Position numbers and translations under genes: made by a program. From Platerodrilus igneus (Eukaryota; Arthropoda; Insecta; Coleoptera; Lycidae): a stretch of DNA of 64,000 nt. Below the pieces are notes generated by a model. It worked only from the letters and a program-made list of their open reading frames with translations. It did not search any database and had not been told where the DNA came from. This document shows positions 28,601 to 36,360 of the stretch, piece after piece. Location: assembly GCA_036346225.1 (NCBI GenBank), contig JARFIW010001088.1:2108001-2172000 (forward strand), given 5' to 3'. Position 1 is the first letter of the stretch. The number at the start of each line of letters is the position of its first letter.

Positions 28601-31600
28601 GGTTCAGGAAAGATACGAGAAGGATCTTGATGCTGATGTCGCAGAGGCTTGCTTCTATATAACCCGATAGATATTGAAAACGGGGGTTATTCCTGATTCA
28701 AATGTCACGATGTTAATCATATGATACGTTATGTAGTTAAAGATCAATCTAACATGTATTTAATAGTGGAAATTATTATGCAAGATTGAAGATTTTATTG
28801 AAATAGCGATAAAAAGGTATTTTGAATAATCAGAAGTGAGTAGATTATTTGAAGTACTTACAATACAATCGTTTCAAAATGGAGAATAAATAGTTAAATA
28901 ATAATTGAACTATTGCAAGTTAAAGTGTCTTAATATATGATTGAAATTATATTTTTTGGTATTTAATAGTATTTTTAAAGAGATTTGAAAGATTTTGGAA
29001 TATGGATTTATGACTATGTGCTAGACACAGGCAAAGAGCAGATTTGTCACTGTAAAATAAAATTATATTGTTAGAATTATAAAAAGGACTCATATTTATA
29101 TAGTAGTTAAGTAAGATTTCTTTGTGTGCTAGTAATTGAATTTATAGTAGAGTGTGTGTACAAGTCGATAATTCAATTGTAAGGATGAGAAGCCTTCTGT
29201 ACAGGTTTATCAGAAAATAATTAAACCTAGCAATCAGATGTTTAAATACAATTTATAAAGGAGATGTTAAATTGTAAGACTTATTTTGATCAATTTTGTA
29301 CATAATAACATTTAATTGTGGATACTCCCTGTATGTTTGTTGTGGTTTGTTTTGTACTTTTCCAGACCATTTAAAGTTCGGTTAAAAGAACATAAATCAT
29401 ATATAAGAAATAGACAATTTGAAAAACCCATGATATGCCAGCATGTATGGAACTCCAGTCATAAAATAAAATTGGAGGACGCAAAAATTACTGACAAAGA
29501 AGAAAATCACCAAAAATGCAAAATCAAAGAAGCTGATTATATAACCCTACACAAAAATAACTGCGTAGCAAGCAAATCCGTGACTCAGTAAACAATGGAT
29601 TCCTTTACTAAAAGAAATAACAAATGAAAATCAAATGTCCCCAATATCCAGGTGGCATTGCAAGTTTTTCCTGGGTTTTCCTTGCGATATTTACATGAAA
29701 TACAGCCTACATACGTGATTCTATTTATACATACAATAACTAATTACATAACAATAGGCATATTAGCTCGGCAAATGTTCGAGTGTTGGGAACTCTTGGT
29801 AGTCGCAAGGCTATTTAACCCCCCTTCACATACCACTAAATATCATGGAAATAGGGTAGTTTTCCTCCTCACGATAAATATAAAAACGGCTGCTTAAACT
29901 TTACGGTAACGTAATTGCACACTTCTTTAGTTACCATCCCCTCAACCGTATAAATAGAAACAAGTTAAAAAACTTTTTCCATTCCTCAAGTTACTGAATT
30001 TATATGAAATTTAACTATATTAAAAATTAATCAGTTGATTTCACGTTAAGCGTATTGGCTACCTCAAAGTCGCTCCCAGGGTGCAACACAAACTGAAGGC
30101 ACTCATTTTTCTAAAACTTTTAAATTTTCGCCTAATGTATTCAAATCAAAGTCACCTTCAATTTATGTCATAAATGTCAAAATTGAAATTTTTTTATTTT
30201 GACAACGATCGTAGGTCATGGATTGAAACGTGAATAACGAAGATTAAAAAAATTTTAATTAGGGAGTTGTCTATGTATGAGAATTAAGAGATTAAGATTT
30301 GTGAGTGATCGTTCTATTTATAAAGATAGACTTTTGGACTCTTTAGTAAAAGCGAGAAATTATCCAGAAGTTATATATATTTTTCTGTATTATATTTAAA
30401 ATATTGTTCATAAAGCAAAGTTGTGGAAATTTTATATTCTATGTTTAGTGTATAACATTTGTGATAAGAGGAAGTGGTTTTCCATTGATGTTATATTTAA
30501 GATATTGTTCGTAAGAGTAAGCTGTTGTAGATGTACTAATTTGAATTTGAAAGATTGTTTGTAAAAGAATATTTCGTATTATTATTAAAAATCTTATGTA
30601 TGATTCTACAGTTAAGCTAACAAAAATAATTAGACAGCGGACAAAGTTTAAAGCATTCAGCAGAATCTATCTTTTATTCAGGTTCCTTTAGAATCAATCC
30701 ATAACAATCTTTATAAAGTCTTGAGCAATCAACAGCAGTTATTGGCTCCCAATGTTGAACCACATCAAACCATAGAAATATATATTAAATTCAACATTGC
30801 TTTATTTATTTAATAACATTTTTGTTTGACCTTTTGAGAAAACTAGAATATAATTGCATCATCAACACGTATTTTTTATTTACTCAGTAATGTGAGTAAT
30901 CGTTTGTTCTAAGATCATTATAAAGGATTTTGACAAAGTAAAATCAAGCTATTACTACAATTGGTTTGTACGATTTTTATAAATAACCATAGATAGAATC
31001 ACATAAAAGTGCATAATCATTGCACGTGCTCTATGGACAAACAACAAATAAAGACATTGAACTTACGTGGCCTTGCCCTCTCGAAGAAATACACATGATA
31101 ATGTACATTCCAACTTTGCTGCTGTTATTTTTTTACTAGTTGGTTTAAAATTTAATTGAAGTTGGCATTGGCTAGATTCCACACTTGCATATCTTCGCAT
31201 GTTCACTTGAACCGCTGCTAGCTGCCGTCTCTTTCCTGTGGATGCGACCTACAAGAACAATTTGTTAATCCGATTAAATTTAAAAATTGTAACTGTTAAA
31301 TTCCTTTAATTCAGACTTAAACTACATGATAAGGAATTTTACAATTAAAAATCAAAAATTTTCAGTTAGATTGAATTCATCATCCGTTGTACTTAAAATA
31401 CAATACATTAAATATAAACAAAAGAAAACATACGTCTTCCAGAAAAAAACTCCATTCCTTGTCTTCCAGTTCATTCGTTCTTGGATCCTTAAAAAGTGTA
31501 ACAGAAACTTGATGATTTTCAGGTAATGGCCATACTACAAGTCCTTTGTAAGGATGTTGCAATGTAGGTTCCCATTGCATTGGTATGGATGCAACTCGTC

Positions 31601-31805
31601 TCGATCGCCTTGACCACACAAGTGACAACTTGTGTGGTTCCCTAAAAGCAAAAAAATCTTTAGTATGGTATTTTGCTGTATACAAACTTACCATTTTGAG
31701 GTAAAATCAAAGGATAACTGATGATAGGATACGGTAAATTGAAACTTCACAGCTAATTTATTTACTCTTTGCAGTCTTTTCCATACAGATCCCATGTTGG
31801 AATCA
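1557..31805 (-). CDS. EHBP1: EH domain-binding protein 1 (EHBP1) gene, 10 coding exons, 3' end outside the window
   Basis: EHBP1 links EH-domain/EHD proteins and Rab GTPases to actin in endocytic recycling and tubulation, in the cytosol and on endosomes. The ten exons join in phase to 2028 nt (676 codons) with GT-AG splice sites throughout. Order of parts: NT-C2 domain (residues 1 to about 165), acidic Ser-rich linker (166-340), calponin-homology domain (about 342-445), charged region with a DPF motif, then a basic helix beginning [19 protein letters not shown]. The N-terminus [15 protein letters not shown] and the helix match known EHBP1 closely. The C-terminal bMERB domain is not present and should lie beyond coordinate 1. 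An acceptor AG sits 10 bases before the ATG, so the 5' UTR is probably spliced, with an untranslated first exon above 31806. Identification by remembered family similarity is very strong. Confidence 0.95.
1794..2252 (-). CDS. EHBP1: EHBP1 exon 9 (charged linker with DPF motif)
   Basis: Residues 494-646. Lys/Glu-rich and probably disordered. It contains [20 protein letters not shown]: a DPF tripeptide followed by an acidic run, which resembles the NPF-plus-acidic motifs of vertebrate EHBP1 but with Asp in place of Asn. The exon runs from an ATATAG acceptor to a GTAAGT donor, in phase 0 at both ends. Confidence 0.9.
2302..2507 (-). CDS. EHBP1: EHBP1 exon 8 (end of CH domain)
   Basis: Residues 425-493. 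[20 protein letters not shown] closes the CH domain and matches EHBP1 almost residue for residue. After it comes [14 protein letters not shown], the conserved post-CH segment. Acceptor TTTTACAG, donor GTAGGC. The next intron is 49 bp. Confidence 0.95.
3140..4010 (-). pseudogene. Mariner-like transposase pseudogene
   Basis: A cut-and-paste transposase of the IS630-Tc1-mariner superfamily, broken by many stops and shifts. Legible pieces on the minus strand are [20 protein letters not shown] and [14 protein letters not shown] (the DNA-binding helix-turn-helix part) near 3770-3880, and [20 protein letters not shown] near 3510-3570 (the DDE core before the second Asp). The order and spacing match the same family as the element at 13.66-15.83 kb. 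The catalytic triad is not intact, so it is dead. The N-terminus is lost around 4010. Confidence 0.6.
4499..4560 (+). repeat. Two-copy 31-bp tandem repeat
   Basis: The string TGACATAATGTTA recurs at 4499 and 4530, followed in both copies by a T-rich stretch and ATGAGG. Period 31 bp, diverged. Confidence 0.55.
4555..5545 (+). repeat. Dispersed non-coding repeat, family D copy 1
   Basis: Colinear with 48485-49375. Shared landmarks in order: GTACAGAACT, GCGATCGACATGTAAAA, a TTTGGAGTAGC/TGTGGAGCGTG stretch followed by TAGTTTTGT, CCAGCTAC, and AATAACTGTCTTCC (AATAACAGTCTTCC in copy 2). No coding content. The class is unknown; it could be the end of an LTR or other large element. It probably sits inside the older mariner-like element. 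Confidence 0.5.
8168..8286 (-). CDS. EHBP1: EHBP1 exon 7 (CH domain, middle)
   Basis: Residues 385-424. Encodes [20 protein letters not shown], then [15 protein letters not shown], the central CH helices. Acceptor TTTTAG, donor GTAAGC. The next intron is 5.66 kb and carries a decayed mariner-like transposon. Confidence 0.94.
8335..8467 (-). CDS. EHBP1: EHBP1 exon 6 (CH domain, first part)
   Basis: Residues 341-384. Starts the calponin-homology domain: [20 protein letters not shown], then [20 protein letters not shown]. These Trp, Phe and His positions are diagnostic for a type-2 CH domain as in EHBP1 and MICAL. Introns of 56 bp and 48 bp flank it. Confidence 0.95.
8524..8850 (-). CDS. EHBP1: EHBP1 exon 5 (low-complexity linker)
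   Basis: Residues 232-340. Ser/Asp/Pro-rich linker, poorly conserved, running into the CH domain (it ends with [12 protein letters not shown]). Acceptor TTCTAG, donor GTAAGT; both phases match the neighbouring exons. No NPF tripeptide is present, unlike the linker of vertebrate EHBP1. Confidence 0.9.
8851..10284 (-). other. EHBP1 intron 4 (1.4 kb)
   Basis: The splice sites fit the neighbouring exons in phase. I see no recognisable element inside. The stretch 9590-9790 is more GC-rich than its surroundings but has no match I know. Confidence 0.7.
10285..10484 (-). CDS. EHBP1: EHBP1 exon 4 (acidic linker)
   Basis: Residues 165-231. It begins [20 protein letters not shown], conserved in EHBP1 right after the NT-C2 domain, then becomes acidic and Ser/Asn-rich ([13 protein letters not shown]). 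Acceptor TTTGTAG, donor GTAAGT. The first base completes the Thr codon begun in exon 3, so the phase fits across the very long intron. Confidence 0.92.
13663..14114 (+). repeat. Left terminal inverted repeat of the mariner-like element
   Basis: About 450 bp, the imperfect reverse complement of 15430-15833. The open frames inside it (for example 13582-13954 minus) simply mirror one in the right repeat (15682-15885 plus). They are not taken as genes. Confidence 0.85.
14278..15318 (+). pseudogene. Mariner-superfamily transposase pseudogene
   Basis: The start codon at 14278 opens [20 protein letters not shown], the N-terminal helix-turn-helix typical of an abundant arthropod transposase family (DUF4817 type). 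Further pieces: [20 protein letters not shown] (near 14470), [20 protein letters not shown] from about 14830, and [10 protein letters not shown] with the second catalytic Asp near 14984. FPDLNPL carries the third catalytic Asp near 15100. The second and third Asp are 36 residues apart. The frame is broken near 14360-14450, after 14570, around 14720 and by a stop near 15081, so no active protein is possible. The stop is at 15316-15318. It would have made the DDE transposase that moves the element. Confidence 0.85.
15430..15833 (-). repeat. Right terminal inverted repeat of the mariner-like element
   Basis: About 404 bp, matching the left repeat in reverse complement with small gaps. It ends CACCCGGTGTA. 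The transposase stop lies about 110 bp before its inner edge. Confidence 0.85.
18618..18968 (-). pseudogene. Unrecognised coding relic
   Basis: A 98-residue open frame (18672-18968) followed, after one frame change near 18690, by more protein-like sequence ([20 protein letters not shown]). The composition looks like real protein rather than AT-rich noise, with patterned hydrophobic stretches such as [21 protein letters not shown] do not recognise the family. It could be a processed pseudogene or part of a mobile element. It has no start context and sits in an intron. Confidence 0.25.
21478..21979 (-). mobile_element. RTE-like LINE tail (3' fragment)
   Basis: Minus-strand copy of the 3' part of an RTE-like LINE seen repeatedly in this window. 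It matches the copy at 25107-25800 from the AACGCAAGATGGGAAG region through the C-terminal part that reads QIVKD..GNFR.M..LAQNR in better copies. It is broken by stops. Its right edge abuts the gypsy relic at 21980. Confidence 0.7.
21980..22399 (+). pseudogene. Gypsy reverse transcriptase fragment
   Basis: The frame shows the RT fingers and palm: [32 protein letters not shown] with the first catalytic Asp, VPFGLSTST, and the active-site box YMDDTLIS (the usual gypsy box is YxDD). Similarity continues past the stop at 22397-22399 ([15 protein letters not shown] near 22420-22465), so this stop is a break. Inactive. Confidence 0.8.
22501..23230 (+). pseudogene. Gypsy integrase fragment
   Basis: [20 protein letters not shown] carries the first catalytic Asp of the integrase core and [14 protein letters not shown] the second. 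After a stop at 22780 the C-terminal tail continues ([20 protein letters not shown], then a [12 protein letters not shown] stretch near 23140), interrupted by stops at 23059 and beyond. The catalytic Glu region is poorly preserved. A dead copy. Confidence 0.75.
25107..25800 (+). pseudogene. RTE-like LINE: end of reverse transcriptase and C-terminal domain
   Basis: It starts with [17 protein letters not shown], the end of the RT domain. Then come [30 protein letters not shown] and [20 protein letters not shown], the typical C-terminus of insect RTE/CFDP2-like LINE proteins. Several stops break it. A 64-bp segment is duplicated inside. It has no start; the RT core and endonuclease are missing. 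Confidence 0.75.
25525..25651 (+). repeat. Exact 64-bp tandem duplication
   Basis: The block starting ATACTAAGGCAAAGAGGG at 25525 is repeated from 25589 with period 64 bp and no difference that I can see. It changes the frame of the LINE relic (64 is not a multiple of 3). Confidence 0.9.
25948..26256 (-). mobile_element. tRNA-Arg(ACG)-derived SINE, full length (309 bp)
   Basis: Read on the minus strand, the head begins AGGCGTCGCCGTGGATCAAT. It keeps an A-box-like GTGGATCAATGTAGT, the anticodon loop CTACGGA (ACG, Arg) and a B box, GGGTTCAAATCCC. A body of about 230 bp follows and ends AATGTAAATG. The flanking direct repeat ATCCTTGG (25940-25947 and 26257-26264) is the target-site duplication; it interrupts module U of the RTE-tail cluster. 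It is non-coding, and the open frame through it is a coincidence. Confidence 0.85.
26345..26700 (+). mobile_element. RTE-tail unit 2, shortened, with module U
   Basis: From 26345 the tail resumes at GAAATTCAGGGAACTG, close to the LINE stop. Then comes the 3' UTR-like stretch with ACACCTACAGGTGTTGG and module U at 26563-26705 (AATTCGGCAAATGCTCAAGT). Most of the LINE tail is missing. Confidence 0.65.
26700..27195 (+). pseudogene. RTE-like LINE tail, unit 3
   Basis: It matches the 53.7-54.2 kb copy closely. Module U runs straight into the LINE sequence encoding AACTATGTTCGAAAACAACA and onward to the terminal GCAAGTTAGCTCAGAATAG (LAQNR) segment near 27125. Frames are broken throughout. Confidence 0.7.
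29330..29591 (+). pseudogene. Penelope-like element relic: GIY-YIG endonuclease end
   Basis: The frame contains [20 protein letters not shown], then [16 protein letters not shown] and [15 protein letters not shown]. This order (R..R..EH, H.W...H....., E..YI) is that of the GIY-YIG nuclease at the C-terminus of Penelope-like retroelements. The RT part is absent, and the residues before RPFK (the GIY and YIG motifs) are not legible. The stop is at 29589. A fragment only. Confidence 0.65.
29735..29885 (+). repeat. Isolated copy of module U
   Basis: GCTCGGCAAATGTTCGAGTG, then TTGGTAGTCGCAAGGCT and CTTCACATACCACTAAATAT match module U elsewhere, but here no RTE tail follows. This shows that the module can stand alone or that the copy is 3'-truncated. 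Confidence 0.65.
31067..31248 (-). CDS. EHBP1: EHBP1 exon 3 (end of NT-C2 domain)
   Basis: Residues 105-164 plus two bases of codon 165. It encodes [20 protein letters not shown] and closes with [11 protein letters not shown], which matches the end of the NT-C2 domain in known EHBP1. The acceptor TTGTAG ends at 31249 and the donor GTAAGT starts at 31066. The next exon is 20.6 kb away. Confidence 0.94.
31434..31641 (-). CDS. EHBP1: EHBP1 exon 2 (NT-C2 domain)
   Basis: Residues 35-104. Contains the conserved stretches [20 protein letters not shown] and [17 protein letters not shown] of the EHBP1 NT-C2 lipid-binding domain. The acceptor TTTTAG ends at 31642 and the donor GTATGT starts at 31433; the exon ends in phase 0. 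The intron before it is only 50 bp. Confidence 0.95.
31692..31805 (-). CDS. EHBP1: EHBP1 exon with start codon (coding 31692-31795)
   Basis: The start codon is at 31795-31793 and is followed by [20 protein letters not shown], the standard N-terminus of EHBP1. The donor GTAAGT follows base 31692 and splits the Trp codon 35 after two bases. Bases 31796-31805 are probably 5' UTR, because a TTTTTAG acceptor ends at 31806. It forms the first strands of the NT-C2 domain. Confidence 0.93.
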
Positions 31806-32880
31806 CTAAAAACATAAATGTAATCTAAATAATAATAGACAAGAATAAAATATTTAAAAAAAAAACATTTATTTATATCACAGGAAATGATAACCCGCTA
31901 TCCTGTTTAATGAGATAGAAAAATAAATTTGTTTTTCCCCAGTTATTCTAATAAATAAACTTAACCAAATTGTATTACTTCATCTAATTAAAGATAACGA
32001 AACGAATAAGGAACTTTGATAGTCAACAAATTAACCTTGCATAATAATCTACTTGACACTGGGTCAAAAATGTTTTATTCAAGGGCTATCACTTTAATTT
32101 CAAACTCAAGTACAAAATCTTACTCACTTGATTTTCTGAAAACCATTTAAAACGCATGGTAAACATAGGTTATTTCATTTTAAAGCAAATTAACCAAATA
32201 TTACATTCCAATTAAATAATATCACTGGTATATTGACATTATTGCAGGTTGCCTGTCAATAAAATGTCAAATACCAGAAAGCGTAATTTTAGAAACTGTA
32301 ACTCCTACGCTGATATCTAAGTTCCAACTGCGTGGTCCATATGCGCGATAACACAATTATGATACAGTAAAAGATAAGCAGCCAAAGAAATTTTATTTTC
32401 TCAAAATTGTTTGTGATAATGTACAAATATAGCTATAGCAATGGAACGTAGCATAAGAATTACACAAAAATCTGGGAGAAAATGCCAAATGAGTCTTTAG
32501 AGTTGTTTTTGTAAAATAACCAATCAGTTTAACGTAGTGGTTCGGATGTAAGTTAGTTTGAATATGCGTATGCCAGAGAGAGAGATGACAGCGCTATATC
32601 TAGAATATAGAAATAATGGAGTGAGAAGATGATTAAGAATTCGTTTATAGCATGAAGAATGCAAGTGCAGTTCATCTCTGTAAACTATTATATTAGATGT
32701 TAGGATAATTAGATACTTATTTCAAACGCGTACGCAAACACCAATACATAAAGAACGTGCAAAAACGACAGCACAACCGGCACGTAAAGGGACACAGCGT
32801 AGTATATTCAATTTGGTTTTTCAGATTCTAACAAAAAGAAAATTTTAAATATTTGGATTTGTTTACCAGTATTATTTAAA
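31806..32880. other. Sequence upstream of the EHBP1 start codon
   Basis: AT-rich, with no recognisable repeat or gene. The acceptor just before the ATG suggests that this is 5' UTR intron. A TATA box or untranslated exon cannot be assigned. Confidence 0.4.
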
Positions 32881-33197
32881 TGTTGTTTTCCGACAGGCAT
32901 GAGTAGCTCCAAGCGATAAGTGAAGTTTGTTACGGGTGAATAGAAGTTGCTGCCCAGATTCCGAAGCAGCAACATCTATCAACCACCGCCTCCGAGCGAA
33001 CAAAGGTGAGCAGCGGAACGGTGACAACTTGAAGGAGTTCTCCAGCTATGCGGGGCGCCGAGGAATGGGTACACAAGTGAAGTCGTTGTGGATGTACATC
33101 CGTCAGTCCTGTTAGACGAGCTACCTGACGATGGAGCGGTCTGTGGCAAATAGCCATCCTGTCGGTCGAAAACCACAAACCAGTGGACCCAGGATTC

Positions 33198-34247
33198 AGG
33201 CGTCGCCGTGGATCAATGTAGTAAACGTAAGACTACGGATCCCAAGGTCCTGGGTTCAAATCCCGACACGGCCGACTGCTTAAAAAATGGCAGGTGTCTT
33301 ACAATTTAAAAAAGCGAATTCTTACGTTTTAAAACGTCGATAAATACATCGCGCAAGCGCGGAATAAGCGACGTCACGGGCGGTTGGTAACGCTAATCTT
33401 GTACAGATTTCGGCGCGCCCATCTGTCAATGACGTCACCAATGCACAAATTTAATACGCCATTATCGGAAGATATAAATTTAAGACAACAGTTTATAACA
33501 ACGAACAAACTTAACAATGAGAATACTTACATAAGAAATCCGACGTCCGGCGGGGTTGAGTTAAAGTTGGCTTCTCGGTATCTTAGGGCTCCATCCCGGA
33601 GTGATTAGAGATGGTGCTCCGGCGTGATATGCTAGCGGGGCATGGCCTCCTATTAGTTCTCCAGCGTGGAAGGCGGTTCGGCGAACGGCTTTCAAATTTT
33701 CTCTACCTATGTAGGGATAGACAAGGATACAGGTATAAAGGCGATAAACAGATAAACAAAAGCAAGGATCTACATAGATATAAGATAAAGGCACGATACG
33801 ATACCTAACACGTCCACTGCACTCGAAGGTTCAGGCAAAAAAGCTACGTTACAGAGACTCACGGAAACTTCTCCCACTTTTGTCTCTACTCCACTCGCGT
33901 CGCGCGATCTGGCGCAAACGCACTGTGACGTAACGGAAATACGCGCACCGAGTCTTTTAAATTTATGGCGCGAAACTTCTGTACATCAAAATTAACCTAA
34001 AACAATGTTTAAGTGCCAATTTATTGGCACGTAACAGGTAAGCATTTTTCACAAAGATTACGCCCTCGTTCGGATGAGAGGTAAAATGGAGGTCCCGTGT
34101 GTGAGTGTTGTCACGCACGTTAAAGATCCTTACCTTGCCTGGAACGGCAAGGGTTCGGCAAAATTCTAAATTTCCCGGCAACAAAAAACTCGCCTCCTGG
34201 CCAATGTAGTACTTTTGGGTGGAGCATTGGAAATGTAAATGAACGGT
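33198..34247 (+). mobile_element. tRNA-Arg(ACG)-derived SINE split by a solo LTR
   Basis: Second copy of the SINE, plus strand. The head is 33198-33295 (AGGCGTCGCCGTGG start, CTACGGA anticodon loop, GGGTTCAAATCCC B box) and the body 34040-34247. The two parts together are 306 bp, matching the uninterrupted copy. The target duplication CCCAGGATTC (10 bp) is at 33188-33197 and 34248-34257. Confidence 0.88.
33295..34036 (-). mobile_element. Solo LTR (family 1) inside the SINE
   Basis: A 742-bp insertion at the SINE string GGCAGGT. AGGT is found on both sides, a 4-5 bp target duplication. Read on the minus strand it begins TGTTACGTGCCAATAAATTG and ends GTAAGACA, the TG...CA form of an LTR. The orientation is uncertain. 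A related copy is at 56525-57080, and both share the hairpin near the TGTTACRTGCC end. No internal retroelement sequence is attached. It is rich in CpG. Confidence 0.7.
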
Positions 34248-34509
34248 CCCAGGATTCGGATATCGTGTAGTTGGAGAGCAACCAAGGGAAAGATCCGGGA
34301 AACTGCTCACTGTATCAAAACATAGGGATTCCAAGAGCAGGCCTCGAGGAATCCAGATCAACAAATTTATTAAGAAGTTCAACCAACAAACAACACCAAA
34401 ACAACTCATCACATCATCAACAAGTCAAAAAACTCCTGGAGTTATAAGGCACTAAGACGACGCTGAGAGCATTGCGCCCAGCTACTGTAGCGCGGGTGAA
34501 TAGAGCGTC

Positions 34510-36360
34510 AAATTATTAAATTTGGAATTGCACATAAGGAGAGGGAATCCCGTAACAAAATAACGATGCACAGGCTAACTACAGTCGTGCGGATGGTTCA
34601 TATAGAAATAAATAAAGAAAATAAAACAATTTACTAAGAACAATTTCAATCTACGTTACCAATAACGCTTACATCGAAAGACTTTAATCACTGTCAAGTT
34701 TAAGGACGCTAACTCGTCGAGTCTGGTAAGATTTCCTTTGGACGATGCGTAACCCAGGAGATTTTAATTACGGTTCTACTATTGAATTGGGGTTTCTTTT
34801 TACATAAAATTCCACCTCTGTGTGTAAACAAATCAAACAATACTTTTCACTTGCTACACCACCTAAATCTATTTTAATACAATACTATTCCTGCAAACGG
34901 ATTGCTACGTACCTGGACGTAGCCAAAGAAAAGTAAACACCAGGCTAACTACCAACCGCAGAGAGTGGGTGATTCGCCTACATACTATACAAAAACGAAG
35001 AAAACATCACCCACGACTACCTATTAACACTGAAAATAAATTAAAATTGCTTGATTCACAGGTACAAAAAAAAGTATTAGATTTACGTTATATTTTAAAG
35101 AACAAATTTTATAAAGGATCCACGAAGTGCGCATTTCGTAGCTATCAGGTAACAAAAAACATTAAAAAAATGTAATGCTTAAATTTTCTCAATAGCAAGT
35201 GGGTTAAATTAAAGTATTAAATGTAGACTAAGGTATAGTAAGGATTAAAGAAAGAGAATCAGAAGCACTGGCAAAGCTAGCTTCTATACATGGATGGTGA
35301 ACTGGTTTCACAACATTAACCGCTGATAAATAAGGATCCTCGATGTACGTAAAAGTAAACGAGTCACATGCCTCTATGCGTCGGGATGCGTATCTTGCAA
35401 ACCGCCTGCGGTGAGTCAGCATAGCCTTGGTCGTCAGGGTTCATTCACCCTGCCAATGTAATTATAGCAGCGATCCAAAGACAAAAGGCAGCTGGTTCAC
35501 GGACAAAAGTAGTTGGTCTACAGACAAAAGCAGTTGTTCAACATAAAGAAAGAACCCATCTAGCCTCCAGCTAAAAAAAGCTAAAAAGAGAATCTGATTA
35601 GAATGGGTACGCGCGGGGAAACTCACCGAATACACGCAAGACACCTAGTTGTCGAACAGAAACACGTGTATCGCTTTTGAAATGCAATGACGAAATAAAA
35701 TGTAGAATACACTTCGACGCACAAGCTGTAGAATCAAACTCGACAATCGTTCGAACAAAACGAATTCGAACTGCAAATCTTAGCTTATCCTTCTGCGGTA
35801 AAACTGGAAAACCCCGATTTATATCGGATAGTGCACGACCATTATTTCAACAAGTCGTTACATTGGAACAATCGAGAAAACCATTATACGGCGGTTGTAA
35901 GGTATACCATGATAGCTGGTACCTAAAGAACAGGATATAACTATTTACGTGTAGCATAAACTTGTCGTTTCGAAATAAACGAGTTCAAAATGAAAATTTG
36001 TAAAAAGCGTATTTATTATTGTATACAGGATGTTATTGAAGAATTTAGGAGATTACGGGATACCTAACACAAGTCATAGACTATTTAATTTATAGAATAA
36101 ATTTTCGTTTTAAAAGCAAAAAGGGGTTTGAGTTAAGGAGTATATTCGGGAGCGTGTTTGTTATTAATTATGTTGAAGGATTTAACAGATTTATGATAAA
36201 ACGGGCTTATGAAGTAACATGTAAACTATATAGGGGGTTGAAGAATTTAAGGATTGGAACGGAGTTTATTCGAACGAGTAATGAATGAACGAAAGCGAAA
36301 AATAGAGTAATTAATTTATGCGGAAAATAAACGTAACAAGGTATACATAAAAATTTTAAA
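34510..36360. other. No recognised gene; short minisatellite inside
   Basis: Intermediate base composition with scattered short frames and no recognisable protein. It holds the minisatellite at 35480-35543. An 87-codon frame (35677-35940) matches nothing I know. Confidence 0.4.
35480..35543 (+). repeat. Three-unit minisatellite, 21-22 bp
   Basis: GACAAAAGNCAGYTGGTTCA-like units start at 35480, 35502 and 35523, each slightly different. Confidence 0.7.

Larger units (their letters stand above)
10485..31066 (-). other. EHBP1 intron 3 (20.6 kb), filled with mobile elements
   Basis: Donor GTAAGT at 31066 and acceptor TTTGTAG ending at 10485 join exons 3 and 4 in frame. It carries the mariner-like element at 13.66-15.83 kb, RTE tails, a gypsy relic, a SINE and a Penelope-like relic. 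I see nothing recognisable in 10485-13660 or 15834-18600, nor in 19000-21477, 23240-25100, 27200-29310 and 29890-31066. All of these are AT-rich with only short chance open frames. Confidence 0.85.
32880..34510 (+). other. GC-rich unassigned segment interrupted by the SINE and LTR
   Basis: 32880-33197 and 34258-34510 are markedly more GC-rich than the surroundings and were one piece before the SINE inserted. Both parts carry the string CGGGTGAATAGA (32935 and about 34494). A possible splice donor AAAGGTGAGC is at about 33003. There is no protein I recognise. It could be part of an older retroelement or an untranslated exon. Confidence 0.3.

Noticed and set aside
33205..33275. tRNA gene (Arg, ACG)
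   Set aside because: The anticodon stem and acceptor stem do not pair properly, and the sequence continues into a body shared with a second copy with target duplications. It is a SINE head.
33295..34036. LTR of the macrodomain gypsy element
   Set aside because: Its ends (TGTTACGTGCC and GTAAGACA) and body differ from the LTR at 58052-58575, so it belongs to another family.
35677..35940. 87-codon frame
   Set aside because: The composition is plausible but there is no similarity I can name and no supporting context.
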